Assembly: GCA_910588065.1 (NCBI GenBank) | Contig: CAJUPZ010000016.1 | Coordinates: forward strand, 1 to 62,699 | Origin: an uncultured Muribaculaceae bacterium | GTDB lineage: Bacteria > Bacteroidota > Bacteroidia > Bacteroidales > Muribaculaceae | Length of the DNA: 62,699 nucleotides | Direction: 5' to 3' | Shown here: positions 54,997 through 62,699 of the stretch, one piece after another | How positions within the stretch are numbered: position 1 is the first letter of the stretch | Layout of the letters: each line of letters opens with the position of its first letter | The notes under the pieces: model-generated | Told to the model about the DNA's origin: nothing | What the model saw: only the letters and a program-made list of their open reading frames with translations | Database searches by the model: none | Made by a program: the position numbers and the translations under genes

Positions 54997-57195
54997 ATGA
55001 GCCGATTTCCCCACTACCGTCAGCTTGATGCCATGGACTGCGGCCCGACCTGCCTCCGCATGATCGCCGCGTATTACGGCAAGGAGTATTCGCTCGAAAC
55101 ACTGCGCAAACGCTCTTTCATCACCCGCGCGGGAGTGTCTATGCTTGGCATAAGCGATGCGGCTGAGTCCATCGGTTTCAAGACAATGGGAGTGCGCATT
55201 TCGCTCAGGCAGCTGACAGATGAAATGCCGCTGCCGTGCATACTGCACTGGAATCAAAACCACTTTGTTGTATGCTACAAAATCAAGCGCATCCGTGGAG
55301 GCCACAGATTCTACATCGCCGACCCGGCCTCCAAAAAGATAACATATTCGGACGCTGAGATGCACCATTGCTGGCTGTCCACAAAGGTTAACGGCGAGGA
55401 CAGGGGGACAGCTCTGGCTCTTGAACCCACCCCGGCGTTTTATGACAAGGCCGATGAGCGATGCACCAAGCATCGTTCGCTCGCCTTTTTCATGAAATAC
55501 CTGCGCCCGTATCGCAAGGAGATTGCCCAGCTGTTTGTCGGGCTGCTGGTCGCGAGTGTGTTGCAGCTCATATTCCCCTTTTTGACGCAGGCGTTAGTAG
55601 ATGTGGGCATCCGGAACAGTAGCCTAAACTTCATCATGCTCATACTTGCGGCGCAGCTAATTGTGTCGGTATCACAGCTCGCGGTGGAGTTTATCCGCAG
55701 CTGGATTCTGCTCCATGTCAACGCACGCATAAACATCGCGCTCATCTCCGATTTTCTCATAAAGTTGATGAAACTGCCGCTCAATTTCTTCGATGCCAAG
55801 AATATAGGCGACATTATGCAGCGCATAGGCGACCACAACCGCATTGAGTCGTTTCTCACCGGCTCGTCGCTCAACACCCTCTTTTCTTTTGTCAGTTTCT
55901 TCATTTTCAGCGTGGTGCTCGCAATCTACAATCCGATTATTCTGCTGATTTTCCTTGTTGGCAATTCGCTTTACGTGGGGTGGATTTCGATTTTCCTCAA
56001 ATATCGCCGCGAGCTCGACATTCGCCGCTTTGCCCAGGCATCGGGCGAGCAGAGCACACTCATTCAGATGATTACCGGGATGCAGGAGATAAAGCTCAAC
56101 AACTGCGAGCGGCAGAAACGCTGGCAGTGGGAGCGCATTCAGGTGAAGCTGTTCAAAATCAGCGTCAAGGGTCAGGCGCTCGGGCAGATTCAGCAGGTGG
56201 GATCGGTGTTTTTCAACCAGATGACGAACATCATCATATCATTCATCGCAGCCAAAGGTGTTGTCGAGGGCAATATGACCTTGGGTATGATGGTGTCGCT
56301 CACCTATATTGTTGGCGCGCTCAACGCCCCGGTGAACTCGCTCATAGGCTTCATACGCCAGTGGCAGGACGCCAAGATAAGCCTTGAGCGGCTTAACGAA
56401 ATTCATCAGAAGGATGACGAGGAGATCAATCCTCACGAAAAACACCGGATGCTGCCTGAAAATCGCGATATCGAGTTTCGAAACGTCAGCTTCAGCTACG
56501 ATGGTGCGGAGCGCAACTATGTGATTTCAAATCTCAGCATGATTATCCCCTCCGGCAAAGTAACCGCCATTGTCGGTGCGAGCGGTGGCGGAAAGACAAC
56601 TCTTGTCAAACTGATTCTCGGTTTCTACGCCCCGGTCAAGGGCGAGATTCTTGTCGGAGGCGTTCCTCTCGGCAATATCAATCCTCACGTTTGGCGTGCC
56701 CACACCGGAGCGGTGATGCAGGACGGATTCATTTTTTCTGACACCATAGCCGCAAATATTGCGGTGGCCGACTACATCCCTGACCCTGCCCGTCTGGAAA
56801 AGTCTGTCGAAGTGGCGAATATAAGCGATTTCATAGAGCACCTGCCGCTTCGCTTTAATACAAAAATAGGCATGGAGGGCAACGGCATAAGCCAGGGGCA
56901 GCGGCAACGCTTGCTCATAGCCCGCGTGGTATACAAAAATCCCGACTACATCTTTTTCGATGAGGCCACAAATGCCCTTGATGCCAACAATGAGCGAGCC
57001 ATAATGCAGTCGCTCAACGAGTTTTACAAAGGCAAGACGGTTGTGGTGGTAGCCCACCGCCTGAGTACGGTCCGCAACGCCGACAACATCATCGTCCTTG
57101 ACCACGGACGCATTGCCGAGCAGGGCACACACGAACAGCTGCTGGCCCTCAGAGGCAAATACTATAATCTTGTAATCAACCAATTGGAGCAATAA
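54997..57195 (+). CDS. C39 peptidase / ABC exporter
   Basis: 732 residues. The N-terminal C39 domain has Gln9, catalytic Cys15 (DAMDCGPTC), His89 (WNQNHFVV) and Asp109 (YIADP), then six transmembrane helices (~165-425) and an ATPase with Walker A GASGGGKTT, signature GISQGQRQR, Walker B IFFDEATNALD and H-loop VVAHRLST. It should cut double-glycine leaders and export the peptide with ATP. It overlaps none but is 7 bp behind the glycosyltransferase and 3 bp before the adaptor. Confidence 0.95.
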   Translation: MSRFPHYRQLDAMDCGPTCLRMIAAYYGKEYSLETLRKRSFITRAGVSMLGISDAAESIGFKTMGVRISLRQLTDEMPLPCILHWNQNHFVVCYKIKRIRGGHRFYIADPASKKITYSDAEMHHCWLSTKVNGEDRGTALALEPTPAFYDKADERCTKHRSLAFFMKYLRPYRKEIAQLFVGLLVASVLQLIFPFLTQALVDVGIRNSSLNFIMLILAAQLIVSVSQLAVEFIRSWILLHVNARINIALISDFLIKLMKLPLNFFDAKNIGDIMQRIGDHNRIESFLTGSSLNTLFSFVSFFIFSVVLAIYNPIILLIFLVGNSLYVGWISIFLKYRRELDIRRFAQASGEQSTLIQMITGMQEIKLNNCERQKRWQWERIQVKLFKISVKGQALGQIQQVGSVFFNQMTNIIISFIAAKGVVEGNMTLGMMVSLTYIVGALNAPVNSLIGFIRQWQDAKISLERLNEIHQKDDEEINPHEKHRMLPENRDIEFRNVSFSYDGAERNYVISNLSMIIPSGKVTAIVGASGGGKTTLVKLILGFYAPVKGEILVGGVPLGNINPHVWRAHTGAVMQDGFIFSDTIAANIAVADYIPDPARLEKSVEVANISDFIEHLPLRFNTKIGMEGNGISQGQRQRLLIARVVYKNPDYIFFDEATNALDANNERAIMQSLNEFYKGKTVVVVAHRLSTVRNADNIIVLDHGRIAEQGTHEQLLALRGKYYNLVINQLEQ

Positions 57196-57198
57196 ACC

Positions 57199-57699
57199 AT
57201 GCCTGAAAACAATAATGTGGAACTCCGCAGCGAGGAAGTGCAGGAAATAATGAACCGCGTGCCCCCCGCAATCCTCCGGTGCGGCATCACAATAATGGCA
57301 CTCATTGTCGCCATATTTTTTTCAATCGCCTTTTTTGTCGAGATTCCGGTTGCAGAGGATTGCACATTCACCATGGATACTGACGAGGCCAAGAATATTA
57401 TCTATCTGTCACAATCGGCACTTAAATCAGTGCAGTCCGGCGACACAACGGAGGTCCGACTGCATTCCGACATGTTCCCATCTGAGTATTCATCAGGTAT
57501 TTCAACAGTCATAACCATGAATCAGATTTCATTAGATTCTACAGGAAATTATGTAGCAGTTTTCAGGACACCTCCGGAGATTGAGGCGTATTTGTCCTAC
57601 AGACGATTTACCATAAAAGGTACTGCCACTATGATAGTGACAAACACAACTCTGTTGGACTCATTTAAATTCTTTGGATTGAAACCTGACGGTGAATGA
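57199..57699 (+). CDS. Short HlyD-like membrane fusion adaptor
   Basis: 166 residues. The start LRSEEVQEIMNRVPPAILRCG and the single transmembrane helix (~28-50, FFSIAFFVEIP) match the N-terminal end of HlyD-type adaptors found beside C39 exporters in Bacteroidetes. The rest is a short periplasmic beta domain; the coiled-coil hairpin and most of the lipoyl part of full-length HlyD (about 400 residues) are missing. The reading frame ends cleanly with no sign of a frameshift, so this may be a naturally reduced form. Confidence 0.75.
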   Translation: MPENNNVELRSEEVQEIMNRVPPAILRCGITIMALIVAIFFSIAFFVEIPVAEDCTFTMDTDEAKNIIYLSQSALKSVQSGDTTEVRLHSDMFPSEYSSGISTVITMNQISLDSTGNYVAVFRTPPEIEAYLSYRRFTIKGTATMIVTNTTLLDSFKFFGLKPDGE

Positions 57700-57740
57700 A
57701 TCTTCTCGCATTAAAGCTTGTTTGTACAAAGTTGTCAACA

Positions 57741-60620
57741 TTATTTTTTCGGAGCTTTATTAAACTTATAAAGGATATGGAACAATACATATCGTGGTAA
57801 TACGGATGTGTATGTCTCTGTACGTGCTTGAGCATTGACGCGGTAGAATACATTACTAAGATTGTGAAGTAGATCGAACCCATCAACCATGAATGTCAAT
57901 TGACCTTTTAGCATGGAGTAACTTGCCCGAGCATTCCAAACAAAGTTGGTTTTGTTTAACGACCGATCGGAATAGCCTTTACGTATATAGGTGTTGAAAT
58001 CGGTAGAAAGTCCAAATCCGGCAGGGAGAACGAAATTTCCCGTAAGTCCAAGAGTGTAATCCTTTGCCGTAAAATTTCTGAAATTCGGTTGCCTGCTGGA
58101 AAAATAGCTCCATCTGCCATCTGCATTTATTCCTATTTCGTTTTTTATAAATTTATACTTAAGTCCTACAGATTCTTTGAAAGAATAATTCTCAACCTTA
58201 TTTTTCTGTGGAATAGAAGAGTTCTCACTGAGTAAATCCACATTATGAAAATAGTCCATCTTCGTTGAGTTCTTAAACACAAACTGCTCGCTTGACCCAA
58301 AATACACATCAATCCTCTGATTTAAACCGATAGAATAGTTTCCATTAACATTATACATTCTTCCTGTCTTGACACCGGTTGCTGGGTCATAACTATAACC
58401 ATATGCGAGAGCATCTTGAGTCAATGTCGCGTTAATTCCATAGAACTGATAAATTCTCCTCGTTTCATGTCTATAATCCATATCAAGTCTGTGCATACGG
58501 GAATCTTTTAGCCCTGGATTCCCTAAGCGAATGTTGAGCGGGTCTAAGCGGTCTGTAAAGTCAATCATATCAACCAGATTAGGCGATAGCAATGAGTTAG
58601 AATACACAAATTCAAATATATGTGGGTCTCCAAAGTAATAGAATTGTGCATTCAAATTGCCCAGAAAGAATCTATCGCGTGAGAAAGAGGAATTGATATC
58701 GCCTCTAACGTAATCGATGTGTTGGTTGCGATAGGTGAACGGCGCCAGCACATTCATTGTAATGTTTTGTTGAGGCTGCCATTGCCAATACAACACTAAT
58801 GAGTGCCTGTTCTCTTTTTTGTAGGAATTATAGCTGTTTGAGGCGTCATATTCAAATTGGTGATGTAAGACGGATGGCAAGAAATTCGGTGTGTTTTTAT
58901 CAAGCAGGTCTGCTAAATTTTCGATACTATAGAGGTTTGACACTTCGCGCGTTTGTTCATGGCTATACTCATACGTCGTGGTAAGAGACATACCTGATTT
59001 TAAAGATAATATGTAACCCAGCGCTCCCTCACAAACCCATTTGTAGTTCGGAGTGTCATCGTAATGACGGCTATATTGTTGAGCCGGTGTCGGATTATTC
59101 CCGAAATTAAGCGTGTAGTCTTGAAACTTATTATAATGATTACGGTTATAGCTTCCATTTAATCGGTAGCTGATGCCATCAATACCATTGGGCATCTTGA
59201 AAATCCCATTTGTCTTAAGGCTCGCATCAAGGCTGTGCCCAGCCATTGTATTGTCCTCGATATATCTATTTATTAACGAAGACAATACATCTGAGGTGGC
59301 GCCATTGAAAATATCGTCTACGAAATTTTTGTCGGCATTACTCTGTTCGTCAGAAAAAGTGCCTGACGAAACATTGAGCCAATCATTATTCTTAATATAT
59401 TTAAGCATCGGATTCACCTTTATATTCCATTTTTTCTTTTTTAGCTCCCAGAAATGATTAGTTGACAAGGAGAATTTTTTTGTATTGGTATGATGATATG
59501 TGTAACCATATGTGTTGCCAGCCGGAAGAAAGTTTGTCTGCAGGACGCTTTGGTCATCATCGAACTTTTCGTGGTTTACCATCACGTCTCCGTGAAATTC
59601 ATTATCACTAAACGGTATTTTGGCCCAGTAGTCCAAACCACCTTGGATCGTTGATACATTGCCGGATTTCATCACACTGGGTGTAAATGTGGTTTTTTGC
59701 CCGGGTTTTCTATTGTCATTCAGATTATTGGCATTGCCAATAAGTGTTATTCTGGCATTGTCGGAATACCACATTGCGAAAATTCGGCCAAGATAGCGCT
59801 CGGAGGAACCATACCCGACTTCAATATTTGACATGAGCCCTTGGTTGTACTCCTTTTTTAAGCGCACATCCATCGCCAAATGTTTTATGCCATAATCGTC
59901 ACCCATTATTTTGTCCATTTCGTTTTGCCGCTCATACACAGCTATGTTCTTAACCGTATAAGCAGCCAGATTATCAAGCATCAAACGATTGTTTCCCTTA
60001 AAGAAATCCTTGCCATTAAGCAAAAGGCTCTCAACATAGCGACCATTGACATAAATTTGGCCACCATCCTTCAATTCAACTCCGGGAAGTTGTTGAATAA
60101 GAGCATCCAACATGCTACCCTCTGCCATAGTCAATGCATTGGCGTTATATATCAGGGTGTCACCCTTGTTGTATAAGACAACCTGAGACGCCTTTACCAC
60201 AACTTCATCAAGAACATAAGCTTCTCGCCGCATATAGATATCACCAAAATCCATCAAATCTGATTTTGATGATAACGCTGAGGGGTCTACAGTAAGATAA
60301 AGAGTCTCATACTTTTTGCATGAGAGCTCAAGTACATATCGGCTGGAGCGATTCAAGTCGTTAAAAATAAAAACCGGGACTCGGGTCAATTCATGGTTAC
60401 CAGGATTAGAATTACTTCTGTAATGACGTATAGCTTCGGTTTCAGCAATTAAAGAACTGTCTGTTGCATTAAGCAGACGTACATTGACTCCGAATAAATC
60501 CGTATCGTTAACGCTGGATTTTACGCGGCCTTGGAGGTTGAATGTGTCCGCACCGGCAGGAATGGCGGCGACAAAAATATATAGAAGTAATGAAATTGAA
60601 AATAATACTTTTTGTATCAT
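57741..60620 (-). CDS. Outer-membrane TonB-receptor-like beta-barrel (OMP2)
   Basis: 959 residues, a paralog of OMP1 of the same length: LDEVVVKASQVVLYNKGDTLIYNAN...QQLPGVELKDGGQIYVNGRYVESLLLNGKDFFKGN in the plug and VLPRYVLFHILYKFNKAPKK at the end. A signal peptide and a beta-sandwich domain precede the plug. It converges on the exporter genes with a 41-bp gap and is the last gene of the ECF sigma operon, 36 bp behind the DUF4252-like gene. More AT-rich than OMP1, which suggests older divergence or different origin. Confidence 0.8.
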   Translation of the reverse strand: MIQKVLFSISLLLYIFVAAIPAGADTFNLQGRVKSSVNDTDLFGVNVRLLNATDSSLIAETEAIRHYRSNSNPGNHELTRVPVFIFNDLNRSSRYVLELSCKKYETLYLTVDPSALSSKSDLMDFGDIYMRREAYVLDEVVVKASQVVLYNKGDTLIYNANALTMAEGSMLDALIQQLPGVELKDGGQIYVNGRYVESLLLNGKDFFKGNNRLMLDNLAAYTVKNIAVYERQNEMDKIMGDDYGIKHLAMDVRLKKEYNQGLMSNIEVGYGSSERYLGRIFAMWYSDNARITLIGNANNLNDNRKPGQKTTFTPSVMKSGNVSTIQGGLDYWAKIPFSDNEFHGDVMVNHEKFDDDQSVLQTNFLPAGNTYGYTYHHTNTKKFSLSTNHFWELKKKKWNIKVNPMLKYIKNNDWLNVSSGTFSDEQSNADKNFVDDIFNGATSDVLSSLINRYIEDNTMAGHSLDASLKTNGIFKMPNGIDGISYRLNGSYNRNHYNKFQDYTLNFGNNPTPAQQYSRHYDDTPNYKWVCEGALGYILSLKSGMSLTTTYEYSHEQTREVSNLYSIENLADLLDKNTPNFLPSVLHHQFEYDASNSYNSYKKENRHSLVLYWQWQPQQNITMNVLAPFTYRNQHIDYVRGDINSSFSRDRFFLGNLNAQFYYFGDPHIFEFVYSNSLLSPNLVDMIDFTDRLDPLNIRLGNPGLKDSRMHRLDMDYRHETRRIYQFYGINATLTQDALAYGYSYDPATGVKTGRMYNVNGNYSIGLNQRIDVYFGSSEQFVFKNSTKMDYFHNVDLLSENSSIPQKNKVENYSFKESVGLKYKFIKNEIGINADGRWSYFSSRQPNFRNFTAKDYTLGLTGNFVLPAGFGLSTDFNTYIRKGYSDRSLNKTNFVWNARASYSMLKGQLTFMVDGFDLLHNLSNVFYRVNAQARTETYTSVLPRYVLFHILYKFNKAPKK

Positions 60621-60656
60621 GGCATATCACTATTGTCAATGGTTAAAAAGCGAAAT

Positions 60657-61208
60657 CTACATTGCTGCTTTGTTCTGTGTTGAAAACGAATCTATTAGCT
60701 CCCCAATGACATTTTCATCGATTCTGCCTCTGAGTATTATGAGGATTGCTTTATTCCCGGCCGATTTTGAATACATGAGAACTGTATGATAAAACGAGGT
60801 GTCTTTATACATAGGAAAACCATACATAATCACCTCATTTGATGCATTATTATGTAATATGATCAATTCTGCATAATTTGTTTCGGAAATATCGGAAAGA
60901 TAGGAGTCTATCAACTTTTTGCCTCCGGCTTCTGCCTCTTTACTCCCAAGCTGGAAAACACGTATGGACTCCACACCGCCCTTGTCTGCGAGTATAGCAA
61001 GCGGACTTCCGGCCTTGTCCTTTGGAATACGCTGAATCATTGACTTGGTAAGGTAAGTGACTGTTACCTCCGGCAGTTTTGCAAGATAACTCATGATTTC
61101 AGTCCTATCCTTCTTGGGTGTAGGATTGTTGCTTAGAGTTATGTTTTGGGCGGTAGCTCCACTTACAAGGGATACAATCGCAAGAAGAAATACAAAAAGC
61201 TGTCTCAT
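60657..61208 (-). CDS. DUF4252-like secreted protein
   Basis: 183 residues with a signal peptide (MRQLFVFLLAIVSLVSGATA). The pattern (LAKLPEVTVTYLTKSMI ... ELIILHNNASNEVIMYGFPMY...AILIILRGRIDENVIGELI) matches the DUF4252 group, often found after an ECF sigma factor and anti-sigma in Bacteroidetes. Function unknown. One base separates it from the anti-sigma-like gene. A related family name cannot be excluded. Confidence 0.65.
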   Translation of the reverse strand: MRQLFVFLLAIVSLVSGATAQNITLSNNPTPKKDRTEIMSYLAKLPEVTVTYLTKSMIQRIPKDKAGSPLAILADKGGVESIRVFQLGSKEAEAGGKKLIDSYLSDISETNYAELIILHNNASNEVIMYGFPMYKDTSFYHTVLMYSKSAGNKAILIILRGRIDENVIGELIDSFSTQNKAAM

Positions 61209-61209
61209 A

Positions 61210-61818
61210 TTACAAAGTATTATAATCAGTTGTTTGACTTATCTCAAATTTATCTATTACTTCCATCACCTCATTTTGCGCTACATGAATATTAGCCAAT
61301 ACATCGATCAAAGCCTGGTCAGCAATTTGCAACGATTTCTCCAGGTCTTCATTTGCGTTAGAATATGATGGTGGATTGTCATGCGCCACAGATACGACAT
61401 ATGTTGCGTTAACCGCGTCTTTAGTATCTATTGTTTCATTTGTCATTGGCATTTCATGAACAGCAGAAATTTTAGGTATAGGCTCCATATCATAAGTTGA
61501 CCCATTATTATGAATATGCTGTCCGATGGCTATAAGCGCAAACACAATAGCCGCCGCCGAACCAGAAAACACTATTCTTAGGAATGTGCGATTTCTTTTC
61601 CTCCGGCGATCTATTGCCATTTTTAGCCTCTCTTCAAACCCATTCGGCTCAATAGGAGCGTATGATTCAATTGCAAGAAGTATTCTCCGCTCAGCTTCAA
61701 GCTCAGGAATCAATTCATCCGCTTCCTTCAACACAGAAATCAGAATCTGATACTCTTCCGGCAAAATATTGCCGGAATAGTACTTGTCTAACATTTTCTT
61801 TATTTTATCCACGTCCAT
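61210..61818 (-). CDS. Putative anti-sigma factor
   Basis: 202 residues from the ATG at 61818, which overlaps the sigma factor by 14 bp. A cytoplasmic N-terminal region of ~90 residues (LDKYYSGNILPEEYQILISVLKEADELIPELEAERRIL) is followed by one membrane segment (FLRIVFSGSAAAIVFALIAIG) and a periplasmic tail of ~90. Order and topology are those of Bacteroidetes ECF anti-sigma factors, though no zinc motif is seen. Upstream starts would lie inside the sigma gene. Confidence 0.7.
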   Translation of the reverse strand: MDVDKIKKMLDKYYSGNILPEEYQILISVLKEADELIPELEAERRILLAIESYAPIEPNGFEERLKMAIDRRRKRNRTFLRIVFSGSAAAIVFALIAIGQHIHNNGSTYDMEPIPKISAVHEMPMTNETIDTKDAVNATYVVSVAHDNPPSYSNANEDLEKSLQIADQALIDVLANIHVAQNEVMEVIDKFEISQTTDYNTL

Positions 61819-62311
61819 ATGTCTGATTTTTAGACAATAATTCTCTGATTTTATTACGCGCTCTGCATAGGAGCACACGTACATTTCCCTGAGAGATACC
61901 AAGCATATCTGCTATTTCGGCATTGGAGAAACCTCCGAAGGCACTCAGTTTGAAAACCTCTAGCTGATCTGTCTGGAGATGGTTCATTGCTCTGTCAACT
62001 ATGCCAGATAGATCTTTCCACTCTAATGCAGCGTGTATATTTTCTCCGGAATCCATATCATCAGCTGCCTCTGTTGAGACATAATCCTTTTTGCTGCGTA
62101 TTCTATTGAGGCAGTCATTGCGCACAGCGTTGACGCAATATGATTTGATGTCCGCTACATCATTCAGCAGGTTCCTCCGCTCATAGAGCCTAAGCAACGC
62201 ATCCTGCACTACATCGGCAGCCTCTGTCTCACTTCTGGTGACTGAGGCTGCGACTCTATACATGCATTTGTAATGCGGGAGTACTTTAGCTTTGAACTCG
62301 TCTGTAGTCAT
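61805..62311 (-). CDS. ECF RNA polymerase sigma factor
   Basis: 168 residues. Region 2 is seen in DVVQDALLRLYERRNLL and SYCVNAVRNDCLNRIRSKK, and region 4 in FKLSAFGGFSNAEIADMLGISQGNVRVLLCRARNKIRELL. It probably recognises a promoter of its own operon, which also encodes the anti-sigma, the DUF4252-like protein and OMP2. The signal is unknown. Confidence 0.92.
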   Translation of the reverse strand: MTTDEFKAKVLPHYKCMYRVAASVTRSETEAADVVQDALLRLYERRNLLNDVADIKSYCVNAVRNDCLNRIRSKKDYVSTEAADDMDSGENIHAALEWKDLSGIVDRAMNHLQTDQLEVFKLSAFGGFSNAEIADMLGISQGNVRVLLCRARNKIRELLSKNQTYGRG

Positions 62312-62390
62312 TTCAACTTTATGTTCCTATTTATAAGACACAATAGTTAGTCTGAGCGTTACAAGAAAAAATACCCGTTTTCCCTTTGTG

Positions 62391-62398
62391 CAAATGTA
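62391..62398 (-). promoter_or_regulatory. Possible -7 element of the ECF operon
   Basis: TACATTTG on the - strand fits TAnnTTTG, 80 nt before the sigma factor start; no clear -33 box. Confidence 0.35.
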
Positions 62399-62613
62399 TT
62401 TAGCTTGCTCTAGATATATAATTCCTTAATCTATAGAGTTTTTAAGGCTTGGCTATGTGATGGTTTAAGATTGTGCAAGGCTGGAGGGTTGTATTAACCC
62501 TTGCATATTCTGTGAAGCGATGCAATATATTGAATCCCCTTTATCATGTTGTATGGTGTACGGTGTTTTCGCTTCGCTCAACATCGCAGCTGATGAGAGC
62601 AGTGCTGGGGCAC

Positions 62614-62646
62614 AAAAAACTCCGGCGGCCGTATGGCTGCCGGAGT
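62614..62646 (-). terminator. Rho-independent terminator of tRNA-Asn
   Basis: ACTCCGGCGGCC (62619-62630) pairs with GGCTGCCGGAGT (62635-62646), 12 bp with one G-T pair, 4-nt loop, then a T-run on the - strand. It lies 5 nt past the tRNA end. Confidence 0.75.
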
Positions 62647-62651
62647 TTTCG

Positions 62652-62699
62652 CGCTTCAGGATGGGCTTGAACCAACGACCCCCTGATTAACAGTCAGGT
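62652..62699 (-). tRNA. tRNA-Asn(GTT), 3' part
   Basis: The anticodon arm (62682-62698) has loop CTGTTAA with anticodon GTT at 62691-62689. The T arm (62660-62676) has loop TTCAAGC, and the acceptor 3' strand CTGAAGC with a G discriminator ends at 62652. The T stem has one T-T mismatch. The 5' half lies beyond the window. Confidence 0.85.

Larger units (their letters stand above)
62312..62651. other. 340-bp intergenic region
   Basis: No gene is seen between the ECF operon and the tRNA. It contains a likely -7 box for the sigma operon (62391-62398) and the tRNA terminator (62614-62646). The rest is unremarkable AT-rich sequence, with a GC-rich patch (TTCGCTTCGCTCAACATCGC) near 62567-62586. 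Confidence 0.6.

Overview
The window is a chromosomal segment of a Bacteroidales bacterium, probably of the Muribaculaceae. The order-level call rests on several things seen together: promoters of the Bacteroidetes form TTTG-N19-21-TAnnTTTG, a lack of Shine-Dalgarno sites, family-restricted proteins (NVEALA peptide, DUF3244, DUF3256, DUF1573, TPR/transmembrane/HTH regulators) and a split GcvPA/GcvPB. The family-level call is inference from overall character. Most of the window is tightly packed core genome, with 4-bp ATGA overlaps and tail-to-tail overlaps of about 35 bp.

Layout. 1-670: gene-free, GC-rich and full of inverted repeats. 672-5624 (-): a secreted-peptide locus with a DUF1573/thioredoxin-like lipoprotein, a beta-propeller lipoprotein, an NVEALA-type peptide, a DUF3244 protein and a membrane-spanning TPR regulator (call it RegA). 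5630-12240 (-): complete glycine cleavage system, lplA-gcvT-gcvH-gcvPA-gcvPB-lpd, with RegA 5 bp behind lpd. 12348-35197: housekeeping genes, including an M16 peptidase, cyclophilin, PhoH, an O-antigen-ligase-like protein, signal peptidase I, a transglutaminase-like lipoprotein, a SPOR protein, a phosphoesterase, a six-hairpin-glycosidase-like lipoprotein, maeB, ilvA, rpsA, pnp, recO, a HAD phosphatase and an orphan histidine kinase. 35401-45007 (+): DEAD helicase, DUF3256, xseA, xseB, then a GH29 fucosidase, a GH3 glycosidase and an SLC13-type transporter. 45083-45731 (-): a GNAT/small-protein pair resembling a toxin-antitoxin module, enclosed by a 16-bp direct repeat. A 3'-tRNA-Asn fragment closes the window.

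The most interesting region is 45987-62311. A second TPR/TM/HTH regulator (RegB) precedes a promoter with two identical 18-bp operator-like repeats. That promoter appears to drive a DUF3244-like secreted protein, a CMP-sugar cytidylyltransferase (NeuA-like), an 86-aa Cys-rich peptide with a double-glycine leader, and a radical SAM/SPASM enzyme. Then come a 959-aa outer-membrane beta-barrel protein, a GT-B glycosyltransferase with the HP and SS/T motifs of CMP-sugar transferases, a C39-peptidase ABC exporter and a short HlyD-like adaptor. Converging on it is an ECF sigma / anti-sigma / DUF4252-like operon encoding a paralogous 959-aa outer-membrane protein. Read together, this looks like a ribosomally made peptide that a radical SAM enzyme modifies, that may be glycosylated from a CMP-activated sugar, and that is trimmed and exported by the C39 transporter. 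Glycosylation of the peptide is inference. RegA and RegB share architecture and both sit by a DUF3244-type gene and a short secreted peptide, so the two peptide loci may be controlled in the same way.

Two small accessory segments (20339-20940 and 45013-45888) are bounded by 15-16 bp direct repeats and look like recent insertions into compact core DNA.
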